The position numbers were made by a program, and so were the translations under genes. From Echinometra lucunter (lineage: Eukaryota; Echinodermata; Echinoidea; Camarodonta; Echinometridae), in contig CM057157.1 in the NCBI GenBank assembly GCA_029962745.1, positions 9,576,587 to 9,640,586 on the forward strand: DNA of 64,000 bases, written 5' to 3'. Under the pieces are notes generated by a model, which was given only the letters and a program-made list of their open reading frames with translations, did no database searches and was not told the origin of the DNA. Within the stretch, counting starts at the first letter, position 1. Every line of letters begins with the position of its first letter. Below, piece by piece: positions 51,258 to 58,961 of this stretch.

Positions 51258-52626
51258 AGGATAACTAAATGAGAAATGGTACCATTTAATTTCTTTCTTT
51301 CTTTTTTTTGTTTTGTCATGTGCATATATACATGTAGGCATGTAAGGTCCATTTTGCAAGAAAATCACAAAAATTTACCCTCTCACTGTCTTGATCTCCT
51401 CAGATTCTTCATTTGAGAGTAAAAATAATAAACACAGTTAGTTGGAACAAGAAACTAAGAATAAAGTTTACTTTGCCTAAACCAACAGATATGAATCATA
51501 ACCACCCCCCCCCCCCCCCCTCCCCCTCTAAATAAAATGATTAGTAATAGAAAGTACCCGTGTTTCTTCCTCTTGAGTAGCAGCAGACTCTTTCTGACTC
51601 TTGGCACTGTCAGCAGTTTCTGCTTTGGATTGACTCCCAGAATCTCCACTTTCTTTGGCAGGAGTTGTAGATTTGGCTTTCTCAGTAGTTGGTGCTGGCT
51701 TCTTTACTACCTTCACTGGCTTCTTCTTGGCTACTGATCCAGGTGTCCCTGCAGTGGATTTCCCTGTAGTGGTCTTTGCTGCTCCTTGCTTTGTTGCTGC
51801 TCCTCCTCCTGGCTTGGCACCACCTGGGGTCTTCTTGACAACCTTCTTGGTCTTAGTGACCTGTGTTGTGCCGGCGGCTGCTTGCTTTGCAGGAGTTGTA
51901 GCTGGGGTAGCAGCTGGAGTAACTGTAGCTGAAGGGGTAGGCTTGAGGGGTTTTTTATTTGTGGGTTCAGTCTTTGGTGCTGGTTCTTCTGTGGCTGCTG
52001 GGGCAGAGGCCTTTGCAGGCTTGGCAGTGGCCGAGCTAGCTGTTTTTTTAACAGTCTTTGTCTGTGGTGTAGATTTGGAGGTTTTTGTGACCTTCTTTAC
52101 TGTTGTCAAGATAGAAACAAAGTGGAAATTAGGTAAACACATGAAGCCTTCCAGATAACTTTATGAACATCTTGGAGTAGTTACAATGCTTATTCAAAAT
52201 TAAAGATATCACCAAGACCTCAAGTTACTCAGAGGCTAAATACTATACATGTACCATTCTTCCATGCTGAAACTTTTACTGAGATACTAACAACCTTTTC
52301 TAAACTGCAGGCTTCATGCTACTGAAGCAATTACTTTTACATGCACCCATCAATTACATGAAACTTACTTTGGCTGTCATGCTCTAGACGGGCCTAGAGC
52401 CATGCCCCTAAAATTAAAACCTTTACAACTACCAGCATCTAACCTTTATTCATTTCATCATCAATACACCATTGTTTTCTACAGTTGTGATTAAGTACAC
52501 CCTTGTTGTGCTCTGTAAGAAACTTACCAACTTTCTTGGCTGGGGTGGTGGTTTTTACTTCCTCATCAAAGTCATCGTCCACCGGTGCCATAATATCTGT
52601 CAGAACATGCACTACATCTTCACCTC
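25425..52626 (-). CDS. YTHDC1: YTHDC1 orthologue, nuclear m6A reader (15 exons placed, first exon missing)
   Basis: YTHDC1 binds N6-methyladenosine in nuclear RNA through its YTH domain and acts in splicing, export and decay of nuclear transcripts. The coding exons, in order, are 52626-52528, 52099-51558, 50858-50819, 50371-50093, 48658-48554, 48215-48165, 46412-46315, 35140-35032, 33715-33513, 32925-32780, 29262-29174, 28396-28317, 27591-27520, 26923-26681 and 25544-25425. All junctions are GT/AG and phases agree throughout, giving 757 codons plus stop; human YTHDC1 is about 727 residues. The YTH part keeps KSNNHEN, GVWSTLP, the second cage Trp and Leu, and GGVFK.DW. The tail is proline-rich, then R/D/E/S-rich. 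The first exon must end with one base of a split codon and was not located. ATG at 52591-52589 is an alternative start, but residues before it (DVVHVLTDI) resemble the human LNVLDDIL, so the frame probably begins upstream. Confidence 0.95.
25612..25770 (+). mobile_element. LINE ORF2 C-terminal remnant in last YTHDC1 intron
   Basis: The plus strand encodes [20 protein letters not shown] then [15 protein letters not shown]. This matches the ILK.LHWLPV..RI.FKILLL.FK.LNG.AP.Y block near the end of CR1/L2-type reverse transcriptase ORFs. It is antisense to YTHDC1, short and decayed. Confidence 0.6.
26681..26923 (-). CDS. YTHDC1: YTHDC1 coding exon 15, P-rich and RD/RE-rich
   Basis: Begins [20 protein letters not shown] and continues into an R/D/E segment ([20 protein letters not shown]). 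This agrees with the human proline-rich stretch and the RDRERERD tail. Phase 0 at both ends (243 bp). Confidence 0.9.
27214..27370. mobile_element. hairpin MITE in YTHDC1 intron
   Basis: The ends pair (GTTGCATAAAACTTACCA and TGGTAAGTTTTATAGGGGCC), with GATTGGCTGTTGAGCAA in the middle. It is related to 44790-44930 and 13135-13274. Confidence 0.75.
27520..27591 (-). CDS. YTHDC1: YTHDC1 coding exon 14
   Basis: Encodes [20 protein letters not shown] then YPSQ, parallel to human GSYNDYVREFHNMGPPPPW. It is 72 bp, phase 0 at both ends, so it could be skipped without a frameshift. Confidence 0.88.
27774..27804. repeat. (GAT)n microsatellite in intron
   Basis: About ten GAT units. The poly-H frame on the other strand is an artefact. 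Confidence 0.9.
28114..28271. mobile_element. hairpin MITE, GGGCCCCGTAACACAAAG ends
   Basis: The left arm GGGCCCCGTAACACAAAGAT is mirrored by CTTTGTGTTACGGGCCC. It lies in the intron between 27592 and 28316. Non-coding. Confidence 0.8.
28317..28396 (-). CDS. YTHDC1: YTHDC1 coding exon 13, polyproline
   Basis: Encodes RRRMR, nine prolines, then [12 protein letters not shown]. Donor GTAAGTAG and acceptor TTGATCACAG. The proline run may bind WW or SH3 partners, which is inference. Confidence 0.85.
28534..28948. mobile_element. non-autonomous element, same family as 2835-3170
   Basis: AGCCCACTGCACACTATATG at the left is answered by CATAGTATGCAGTGGCCTT at the right. The copy at 2835 has matching ends. 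It lies inside the intron 28397-29173. Confidence 0.6.
29174..29262 (-). CDS. YTHDC1: YTHDC1 coding exon 12, R-rich
   Basis: Encodes [20 protein letters not shown] then KRRMTSSRD. The phase fits both neighbours and the acceptor is TATCTGACAG. It corresponds to the human RSRGRPSRREP region by position and composition. Confidence 0.85.
30813..31171. promoter_or_regulatory. cluster of octamer motifs in a YTHDC1 intron (candidate enhancer)
   Basis: Four perfect ATTTGCAT octamers occur at 30813-30820, 30929-30936, 30978-30985 and 31164-31171, together with AATATGCAT and AATATGCAATTA variants. ATTTGCAT is the POU-domain octamer. The 360-bp region is non-repetitive and lies in intron 29263-32779. 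Function is inference. Confidence 0.35.
32031..32139. mobile_element. hairpin MITE, GGGCCCATATTCATGAAACC ends
   Basis: GGGCCCATATTCATGAAACC at the left pairs with GGTTTCATGAAGATGGGCCC at the right, with CTAATTGTCA/TGACAATTAG inner arms. Confidence 0.8.
32780..32925 (-). CDS. YTHDC1: YTHDC1 coding exon 11, end of YTH domain
   Basis: Encodes [20 protein letters not shown] then [20 protein letters not shown]. It aligns with human [20 protein letters not shown] and the following helix. After it the sequence turns basic. Confidence 0.95.
33513..33715 (-). CDS. YTHDC1: YTHDC1 coding exon 10, YTH domain core
   Basis: Encodes [20 protein letters not shown], then [20 protein letters not shown] and [20 protein letters not shown]. 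The Trp codon 33665-33663 corresponds to human W428 and the Leu codon 33632-33630 to L439, so the cage is complete. Confidence 0.97.
34423..34918. mobile_element. TTAA-flanked element with AGGCATTGGCTAAC ends
   Basis: TTAA at 34423-34426 and 34915-34918 borders AGGCATTGGCTAAC and GTTAGCCAATGCCT, perfect inverted ends. The TTAA duplication is the piggyBac hallmark. It lies in the intron 33716-35031. Non-coding. Confidence 0.75.
35032..35140 (-). CDS. YTHDC1: YTHDC1 coding exon 9, YTH domain
   Basis: Encodes [20 protein letters not shown] then [16 protein letters not shown]. The Trp codon at 35134-35132 corresponds to human W377, the first m6A cage residue. The exon begins in phase 0 after acceptor TTGATTTTAG. 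Confidence 0.97.
35597..35656. repeat. (CT)n microsatellite
   Basis: About 60 bp of CT units in the large YTHDC1 intron. Confidence 0.95.
36840..36973. mobile_element. degraded hairpin element
   Basis: GGGGGATGTTTCA at the left and TTGATGAAATCCCCCC at the right are inverted relatives, with TTTGTC and GACAAG inner blocks. Confidence 0.5.
38357..38527. mobile_element. hairpin element with AAGCAAATAATCACC ends
   Basis: AAGCAAATAATCACCTTTCG is answered by GGTGATTATTTGCTTA. Inner arms include ACTTCC and GGAAGT, and AGCTATCTTTC-type pairs. Non-coding. Confidence 0.65.
39716..39984 (-). CDS. BEN-like gene, last recognised exon
   Basis: Acceptor GAAATATAG..TTTCAG; encodes [20 protein letters not shown] and the BEN-like core, ending at TAA 39718-39716. 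AATAAA follows at 39709-39704, which would mean a very short 3' UTR. BEN domains usually run a little further past the LDP helix, so a missed splice site near IES is possible. Confidence 0.65.
39716..43871 (-). CDS. BEN-domain-like acidic protein nested in a YTHDC1 intron (5' end missing)
   Basis: Three exons, 43871-43131, 42713-40649 and 39984-39716, join with GT/AG sites and matching phases into 1024 codons plus stop. Residues about 225-270 ([14 protein letters not shown], then [20 protein letters not shown]) look like a coiled coil across the first junction. The middle is a long S/N/Q/D/E-rich, disordered stretch with DLVVLSDDS, a SUMO-interaction-type motif, and LRVKSEF, a sumoylation-type site. 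The last exon, [20 protein letters not shown] then [20 protein letters not shown], resembles the core of BEN domains (hydrophobic helix, LF, ST/G, LDP..L..I). BEN proteins bind DNA or chromatin and usually repress transcription. No start codon precedes the first exon in frame; the first Met is codon 22. No family member beyond the BEN-like segment was recognised. Confidence 0.7.
40649..42713 (-). CDS. BEN-like gene, long central exon
   Basis: 2065 bp, open throughout, by far the longest non-repetitive frame in the window. Acceptor TCTTCTCTTCAG and donor GTAAGTAG. It starts [20 protein letters not shown] and ends DTYKQAD plus one base. Composition is balanced, not simple-repeat, which argues for a real exon. 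Confidence 0.85.
43131..43871 (-). CDS. BEN-like gene, first recognised exon
   Basis: 741 bp, phase 0 at both ends, acceptor TTCTTTGTATAG and donor GTATGG. It begins [20 protein letters not shown]. An aspartate run ([13 protein letters not shown]) is encoded by GAT repeats near 43330-43365. Confidence 0.75.
44790..44930. mobile_element. hairpin MITE, AGGGTGCCGTTGCATAAA ends
   Basis: The left end AGGGTGCCGTTGCATAAAAC pairs with TTTATGCAACGGCACCCT. The centre has GATTGGCTGTTGAGCAACG. Related to 27214-27370. Confidence 0.85.
45488..45875 (-). other. candidate orphan coding segment
   Basis: From ATG at 45875 the minus strand reads [20 protein letters not shown], then [20 protein letters not shown] and further to FYPVDKI (codon ends 45675). 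A 37-bp stretch that starts GT and ends AG (45674-45638) contains a stop. Beyond it the frame resumes as [20 protein letters not shown] and ends [11 protein letters not shown] and TGA at 45488. The composition is protein-like and not repetitive. It may be a 5' exon of the BEN-like gene (the end at 45675 is phase 0 and would join the exon at 43871), a retrocopy, or chance. I do not recognise the protein. Confidence 0.25.
46315..46412 (-). CDS. YTHDC1: YTHDC1 coding exon 8, start of YTH domain
   Basis: Encodes [20 protein letters not shown] then [12 protein letters not shown], nearly identical to human [20 protein letters not shown] then NNHENVSLAKAK. The SNN residues contact the methylated base. 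It ends in phase 0 with donor GTAAGAG, ahead of the 11.2-kb intron that holds the BEN-like gene. Confidence 0.97.
46744..48106. mobile_element. Harbinger-like MITE carrying an internal minisatellite
   Basis: GGGTGCGTCTATGCTTAC at the left and, reversed, GGGTGTGTTTATGCTTAC at the right are near-identical inverted ends. TAA borders both sides (46741-46743 and 48107-48109), which matches the 3-bp TWA duplication of PIF/Harbinger elements. The interior is the T-rich tandem repeat at 46990-47935. It lies in intron 46413-48164. Confidence 0.7.
46990..47935. repeat. T-rich minisatellite, units of TTTCCTTATGTTATTCTTTG
   Basis: About 950 bp of imperfect repeats built from TTCCTTATGTTATTCTTTG, TTTTATCCTATTTTCTATC and TTCCTGTCTTTCTATC blocks. 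All three plus frames are long and open and give F/Y/L/S-rich translations (85-306 codons). These are artefacts of the repeat. Confidence 0.9.
48165..48215 (-). CDS. YTHDC1: YTHDC1 coding exon 7
   Basis: 51 bp encoding [16 protein letters not shown]. It aligns with human SEKKHEKLSSSVRAVRK, the linker into the YTH domain. Confidence 0.93.
48554..48658 (-). CDS. YTHDC1: YTHDC1 coding exon 6
   Basis: Encodes [20 protein letters not shown] then [14 protein letters not shown]. The SPIV(Y/F) block matches the human ISPIVFDR block just before the YTH domain. The basic RRDRKR cluster may act as a nuclear localisation signal. Confidence 0.92.
50093..50371 (-). CDS. YTHDC1: YTHDC1 coding exon 5, acidic
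   Basis: Encodes an E/D run followed by [16 protein letters not shown], which corresponds to human YDTRSEASDSGSESVS directly after the human polyglutamate tract. The acidic run is shorter than in human. Donor GTGAGT. Confidence 0.92.
50819..50858 (-). CDS. YTHDC1: YTHDC1 coding exon 4 (40-bp microexon)
   Basis: Encodes [13 protein letters not shown] between acceptor TTCTAAAAAG and donor GTAAGG. It starts in phase 0 and ends with one base. Skipping it would shift the frame, so it should be constitutive. Confidence 0.75.
51222..51253. repeat. (CA)n microsatellite in YTHDC1 intron
   Basis: About 32 bp of CA units. A poly-C run of 18 lies in the same intron at 51503-51520. Confidence 0.95.
51558..52099 (-). 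CDS. YTHDC1: YTHDC1 coding exon 3, K/T/P/A-rich
   Basis: 542 bp encoding a low-complexity basic segment rich in lysine, threonine, alanine and proline (for example [13 protein letters not shown]) that ends QEEETR. It is probably disordered. It occupies the place of the human lysine/serine-rich N-terminal region but shows little residue identity, as expected for disordered sequence. The plus-strand frame over the same bases (51655-52158) is a shadow. Confidence 0.85.
52528..52626 (-). CDS. YTHDC1: YTHDC1 coding exon 2 (first recognised)
   Basis: Acceptor TTTTCCCAG and donor GTAAGT. It encodes [20 protein letters not shown] and onward, which parallels the human N-terminus [20 protein letters not shown]. 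The exon starts with two bases of a split codon. An internal ATG at 52591 could serve as start if the preceding exon is non-coding. Confidence 0.8.
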
Positions 52627-53680
52627 CTGGGAAAACATAGCATAAACATAGAACAAAAAAGACAAAACGTTCAAAAAATTATTGAATGACAAAATGGACT
52701 GTTTACACCAGAAGAAATTACTAAGATTTAAGGACTTCACATCATTATTTCACATCAAAATAACATATCAAATGCAGGACTCAAATGACAAGAAATGAGA
52801 TGGAAAAAAACAACAATAGGTAAACACAAATCAAAATGAAGCAGGCTTTCATGTTTTTAATGATCTAGCAAGTCATTCAACATCAGTGTTTGATGGAGCT
52901 AGCCATCCTAAAAATCAATAATATCCCATTTTCATCTTACATGCAACATTGTTTATGACCAAGTTATTACTGACTTATGAATTCTAAGCATAAAATAATG
53001 TTCTGAACAGTAGAATAATGATCATTTATTTCAAGGAAGCTACATGTAATCAATGTTATTCTGTTCCTAGACCTTTCTCACAATATTGAACCATACACAG
53101 GTCAATTTTCTTTGCTCAGCCCACTGGACCTATAGACCAATCCCACAACGCAAGAGGGCAGCAGATTGTTTGACACAGTTCAACATACTGCGGTGGGTGC
53201 TCCAACTTTTATAGTACACAAGTCAATAGCACGTTATGTACATTCGTTTGATTTTTTATATGCAGATTTCTTTTAATATTTGCAATGAGAAATTATCAGG
53301 GAAGTTCAGGTCGCAGCTGTGCGGTGCACAAATGCCACAAGAATTGGAGAAAGTTTAAAAAGTGGAAGCTAACTGAGTGCAAAATTCACTCACTTTTGAC
53401 TCATGAAGCCTGTTTGTGTGAGAAGCCGTACTCCCTACACACGTTTCCGTGAAGGAATTCATCGCCAGTGAGTAAAAACATTAATAGAAAGGACTTTGAA
53501 GTCAAGAAACATTATCATTATGTACTTTGGTGTAAAATTTAATAAGTGAAAACATGACTTTGTAAACAGGGTAAGATTGAGGGCTCTCATTTACTACAGC
53601 TTTTATGCTGCAATCGAACTTTGGACTTTTACCGACAAAACTAAGTTGAACTAGATGAATCTTCGACCACGCGTGGTCGA
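52627..53680. other. upstream region of YTHDC1, first exon not found
   Basis: A first coding exon should lie here or further upstream, ending with one base of a split codon. No convincing ATG plus donor was seen. TATAAAAG on the minus strand (53213-53206) could be a promoter element, with ATG at 53184 close behind it, but the donor that would follow (GTCTAT) is weak. A perfect 18-bp palindrome TCGACCACGCGTGGTCGA is at 53663-53680. Confidence 0.35.
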
Positions 53681-53769
53681 ACTTTATGCCTCCGCCATTA
53701 CCAAATCAGAAATAAATGGCACTTCATGTTGATTTATTTTCATTTATACAATGACATCTCTGACCTTGA

Positions 53770-54320
53770 CCTTTGACCTTGTGACCCCCAAATCTCCTCA
53801 CCTCCAAAAATCCATCTAAAAAGCTATATTCCGGCGTCAAAAACGCAAAATTGGTGCCAGATTTCCAGAGCACGCGAAGGCTTAGGTCCACTGCTAAGAA
53901 ACATGGTCGCAGAAAAAGCGCTAAACATAAAGAAATCGGCGGTTTTGTGGAGAGATTTTTCATTTGACGCAAGCTCCAAGTGTGATGGTATTGGCAAAAA
54001 GCAAATGAAAAACCAACCCCCCCCCCCTGTATCTGCCGATGCATTGACTTCAAGTACAAAGTCAAATGCAAGTCCCCGCTGGCCTTCGGCCTTCATTCGA
54101 CCGCAAGGGGAGCACCAACGGGTGCCGGAACCTCCGCAATGGACAACCGTGTATGGTGCGGCGCATTTCAGCGGCCCTCATACGTGTTGACATTGTACAC
54201 GCGGTGCGCCTGGTCAAATGATTGCCGGGGGATATCGAATTAAGGGCACGAAACATAGCGATATATTTTCATATTTTCTAAAACTGTGTGATGTATTTGA
54301 AAAAAATAACATTTTGATAA
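53770..54320 (-). repeat. inverted copy of the repeat at 58962-59470
   Basis: Read on the minus strand this segment is a divergent copy of 58962-59470. Shared blocks include GCTTTTTCTGCGACC, TTCTTAGCAGTGGAC, CGCGTGCT and ATGAAAATATATCGCTATGT. It has a C run and a GC-rich middle. The open frames in it are not shared cleanly between copies. Confidence 0.85.
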
Positions 54321-54329
54321 AAATAGTTT

Positions 54330-55980
54330 GATATAGAGTACCGGCTCTGGTGTGCGGCCGCTTAAAGGGAATTTGCGGATTACATTTATTAATCAAAGAC
54401 TCACACATACATGTAGTTCAATACCATCAATGCAGAGTCCAAATACCCGCTAATTGAATAGAGGGCAAATGAAAAACCAATTATTGACCAATTATGTGGT
54501 CAGTAGTGTCCATTTTTCAAAACGATGTTAGGGGTCCTGTGTGCGGCAGCCCCTACCCCTCTGGGCGGCCGCCTATCATTTGGCGAGCATTTATCGCCAT
54601 ATTTGTGACGAAGTAAACAAAAAAAATTTAAAAAACCAATACTTTATGAAAATAATACTTTGTAGAAACCAATAAAATCTGTCAAAAGTGATCAACTGCC
54701 AAATACCGTGACAAAAAAATGAAGGCAGAGTACAATCTCCTACAAAAACCTGCATTTTGTATACGTTTTACATAGAGTGGCTGCTCACAGGACCCGTCTT
54801 GAAAAATGGCTCTGGTGAGCGGCCACCCCCATGCAACTTTTTCTCTGGTGGTATAAATAAGAATTTCTGCAGCAAAATATGGACCATGAACTTCATTCTC
54901 TTAAATAAAAATCAAATCAGTTATCAAATTGAACAAATATAGCTTAAGTATGTCAAAGTTTCTTAACTTAAAAGTTAAGAAACTGCCATCTTTCAGTCAG
55001 TGACTGGTGGTGTCGACTTCTAATGATTTTCAATGAGACTCATTATGCTTACTGCTTTCGCTGAGTATGTTTTTTGGTGCACTAGAACCTACCTGAGACT
55101 GTCCAAGGTAATTTTTGAAGGGATATCAAAAATATTTTTTAATTTTTAGTTTTTATTCACCACCGGCCGCTCACAGGAGCACATACTCTATTTAACATGA
55201 ATTTATGTAGATCTAGATATGATTTTACAAAAAGTAAGTTTGGAAAGACTTCCTTTTGCGACAGCCACCCAAATTTGCTAACGGAATAAAGCACACCTTG
55301 CATGTTGGTAGCGATGCCAACGTAAGCGGTGAATGCGTGCGTCCCATTCTAAATGCACCCAAATTTTGCCGAGACAGGGTAGTAAATAAATGTCTTCAAA
55401 AATAATCTTTGCAGCATTAAATGCAATGGAAAACAAATAAAACAGAATATTAAAACTTTTTGTGTCTGCCTCATTATTTATTTTGTGTATTATGAGTACG
55501 AATGTGTGGAAATTTGTTCAGAAATGTCGGGAAGTACTTACGTTCATGGATGATGTTTACATGTACATGTACCTCACGATCGTTGTGCATTTCAGTGATT
55601 TCCATGTACTACATCGTCTTGCGTGAAGGCGTTTTTTACAATTTTGTTGAAAATAAAGTCTTTAAATTCTTATTCCATCGGAAAGTCAACAAAATTATCT
55701 CCATTTTAAGAAAAGAATCAAAAGTTTTTTATCATTTTTGTTCATTTCACGGGTTTCTCAACTCTTAAAAGAGAGAAATTTTCTGGATCTTCTGATTTTG
55801 ATCGGATTTTTAGACACTTTTGGGGCGAGGTTCGCCTTAGGAACATGGTTTTTCGTATTCACCTGCATGTAAGCTTTTTAAAGATGCCATGCTTTAGCCA
55901 ATAAGAAAAAGCACATTTAAGCCCCGGCTGAAAAATCGCCATCAAGTTTTTGCACACTTTGCATGATTTTCGATAGATCG
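54330..55980. other. no gene recognised
   Basis: AT-rich sequence with several GGCCGC-containing words (54355, 54567, 55162) but no exon, domain or clear repeat structure. Confidence 0.5.
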
Positions 55981-56030
55981 TATACCCAGCGTAACAGGCA
56001 TGCGCATTGGAAGTTGGAAACAGCGCTGTG

Positions 56031-56149
56031 TTTCACGAAACCGTCATAAGTCTAAACTTCTCGGACATCCCATTGAAACGCGTGTTGTAGAATTGATACA
56101 CATTTCAATAGGATGTCCATGAACTTAGACTTAGGACGGTTTCGTGAAA
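56031..56149. mobile_element. hairpin MITE, TTTCACGAAACCGTC ends
   Basis: TTTCACGAAACCGTCATAAG at the left is mirrored by CTTAGGACGGTTTCGTGAAA at the right, with GGACATCCCATTGAAA and TTTCAATAGGATGTCC as inner arms. Non-coding. Confidence 0.85.
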
Positions 56150-56281
56150 TGCAGGATTTTTGTGTGTCTGACAGAGGCCCTTTCCCTTGCATCTCGAGTC
56201 CAAGATTGGGATTGCAGGTAGGAAATACATTACTATACTTCTGATTTTATCTTAATAATTATGACATTGATTTTCCTGGTA

Positions 56282-56872
56282 ATTAACGATTGATCTTGTG
56301 AATTTATTACACTCTTTGAATTTTGCCTCTGACTTTTTGTGCATTGAAAGTTTGGGTATGGGAGGGATGTACCGCACGGGGATGAGCCGGAATAATTATT
56401 GATTATAGTTTAAGTAAAAGTTAGTGATATTTGACAAAAGCTTTTGATCTTGTGAATTTATTGCACTCTTAGAATTTTGCTTCGGACCTTTTTGTGAGTG
56501 TAAAGTTTGGGATTGGGAGCGGGAGAGGGATGGTACTGGACGGGGATGATCTGAAATATGATTATTATAGTGAATTATGACAAAAACTTGTGATCTTGAG
56601 AATTTATATTGCACTCTTAGAATTTTGCCTTGGACTTTTTTATGATTGTAAAGTTTGGGACTGCGAGCGGGATTGGGAGGAATGCTACCAGACGGGGATG
56701 AGCCGGAATATGATTATTATAATGAGTTATGACAAAAACTTGTGATCTTGAGAATTTATATTGCACTCTTAGAATTTTGCCTCGGACTTTTTTTGTGAGT
56801 GCAAAGTCTGGGATTGGGAGCGGGATAGGGAGGGATGGTACTGGACGGGGATGAGCCGGAGTAATTATTAAT
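56282..56872. repeat. tandem array, four units of about 150 bp
   Basis: TGATCTTGTGAATTTAT or its variant TGATCTTGAGAATTTAT starts units at 56291, 56445, 56591 and 56743. Each unit continues with CACTCTTAGAATTTTGCCTC, AAGTTTGGGATTGGGAGCGG and GACGGGGATGAGCCGGAAT with a few changes. Units 3 and 4 are most alike, suggesting recent spread. Confidence 0.9.
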
Positions 56873-56879
56873 TTTTTTT

Positions 56880-58680
56880 TTTTAAAGGGAGAATTGTGTG
56901 GAAGTCATACCAAGGGTTTGAAATCATGCATTGCTGCTGCCTTTGAGAAATAGAATTGAATTAAATGTAGGCTTGATAAGCCTATACCCTAGCAGTACAA
57001 GAGTGATTTTTTTTAAAGGTTGATATCAATCTCTGCCCTTGGGTTTTTACTTCGTCTTCCCCCACATTTTCTAAAGTTGTATTAATGTTGTTACTCTCTT
57101 TTCTATCATTCTCTTTAACTTTTAAGGACCTGTAATGTTCAAAGTGTCATTATGTTCTTTCTCACGTAATGCAAATATTTCTTTTTTCTTCTTGTATTTA
57201 CCTTGTTATACAAATACACAAAACTCAGTCACATAATTCGTAAAGTTTTATTCTGTGGGAAAAAAACAAAAACAGCCCAATTAAAGTTACTGCTAACTCT
57301 CTAATCACTTTTCATCTCTCTACAGAGTACTGCAGGAAGAATATCCACCAAGTCCTGGAATTATTCCTTCTATGATAAGAATTCAGCTATATCTGTATGC
57401 AAGTACACCTCAAGATCACCTGCTAAAGATAAAAAAATAACATTGAGATCACCTGCGATTGAAAACTAACACTGAAATAGTAAAGCTAAAGAACTCTATA
57501 ACTCTGAGTCTATATATTCCATATCAACAAAGCATACATCTGTAAAGTAAAAATGGGTCACAGTAAATGTTACAAAATAAATTGTGTACATCAACATGTT
57601 TTGCTCACTGTATTTATATAATTCAGAATATAACATTTGAGAACAACAGACATGTTATTCAAGTCTTCATGTTATTCACGTCATGTGCTGCAGCTGCAGC
57701 ACCGGAGTGAGGCCAGCCCCATACCCATATCACAGCGTGTGCAATATCCCCGACGGTAATGTCCGATTTTCATAAAGAAACTTGGCAATAAAGCAGATTT
57801 GAAAAGAACTGTATAGCTTGTCCAGTTCATAAAAATCAAAATCATAGCCTCCTACCTCTTTTTCGGCATTTACTTGATATTTCATCAATGATTTGTGAAA
57901 TCATGTTTCAGTTATTCGTCAGCTGTCAAGAGATGGCGCTAACCCGGAAGTGGCGCGTAATAGTACAGTGCACAAATGTGTTGAAACTATGTATACGGTA
58001 CGATGCAAGCACTTAGCAGTCATTTGAAATCGAACTCCAGTGATTACAATCCCCATCACAAATCGCCAGCAAGGGCATAAAACTAACGAACAAGCGTTTA
58101 CTTGCTAGTATGAATGTTTTTTTCTTGGTAATACCCTTTTGTCTTTGTTCATTGCTATGTTCCAAAAATATTTTGTCACAATGACTGTGATAGCGTATCT
58201 ACGATTGTTTTAGTGAGCTCGCTTGCAGTGCATATCGTTGTGGTGAACGACGGTGCAATGCACGATTAATTAGCTCTCTCACACACACACATTAGGGCTT
58301 ACGGCTTCCAAACATTATCATTGAAACACTTGTTTTCACTGCGCGGGACAAGAGTTGGGTGATCAAAAACGATATTCTCATGTGAATTAAAGGCATCTAA
58401 ATGACGTCATCACACCTTAAAACTTTGAAATGGAGAGAAACATTCTTGATTTCATTAATGATTAAGCATTTTGGGGGATCCTTCTGAACTTTAAGCCATG
58501 TTTCAGAGTAGTCGATAGAAATTTTATTATTCGTGTAGTAACATTTTCGGACATGTAAACGGTTAATCGTGTAGTCAAAACAGGCCTAATGACATAAGCT
58601 TCAAAATGAGTACAATCAATCATAGGATTTTTTGAAGAATTAAAAATGGTGTGGCATCGCTAATATTTGGTGACTGTCGT
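56880..58680. other. no gene recognised
   Basis: A polypyrimidine acceptor-like site CTCTCTACAG (57317-57326, plus) and an ETS-like ACCCGGAAGTGGCGCG word (57942-57957) are present, but no open frame or partner splice site supports an exon. Confidence 0.45.
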
Positions 58681-58698
58681 CGCAAAAGGAAGTCTTGC

Positions 58699-58903
58699 CG
58701 TAAGTTTAGCAGCATAAATATTGCAGAAAAGCTTAAGCGGTCGAATTCCAGGCAGTTTACTCTAGTAGACATGGTAGATCGCATTCTTTTCTATTGGTTA
58801 CTTGATGGAAAGCTGTCGACATACGATTCTGATAAGCATAGAGTAAACTGCCCGAGATTCGACCGCTTAAGCTTTTCTGCAATATTTATTCTGCTAAACT
58901 TAC
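58699..58903. mobile_element. hairpin element with about 65-bp arms
   Basis: GTAAGTTTAGCAGCATAAAT through CAGTTTACTCT (58699-58763) is inverted at 58840-58903. The arms contain GCTTAAGCGGTCGAAT and its complement. The unpaired centre (76 bp) is unique. No target duplication was recognised. Confidence 0.8.
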
Positions 58904-58961
58904 TTTTCTCAAAATCATATCTACATAAATTCATGTCAAATATATTAAACTATTTTTTTCA

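Noticed and set aside
51655..52158. 167-codon plus frame rich in V, A and F
   Set aside because: Shadow of YTHDC1 exon 3, whose own frame splices correctly on the minus strand.
57317..57560. Possible plus-strand exon after CTCTCTACAG
   Set aside because: A good acceptor but no open frame of note, no partner donor that I could justify and no known product.
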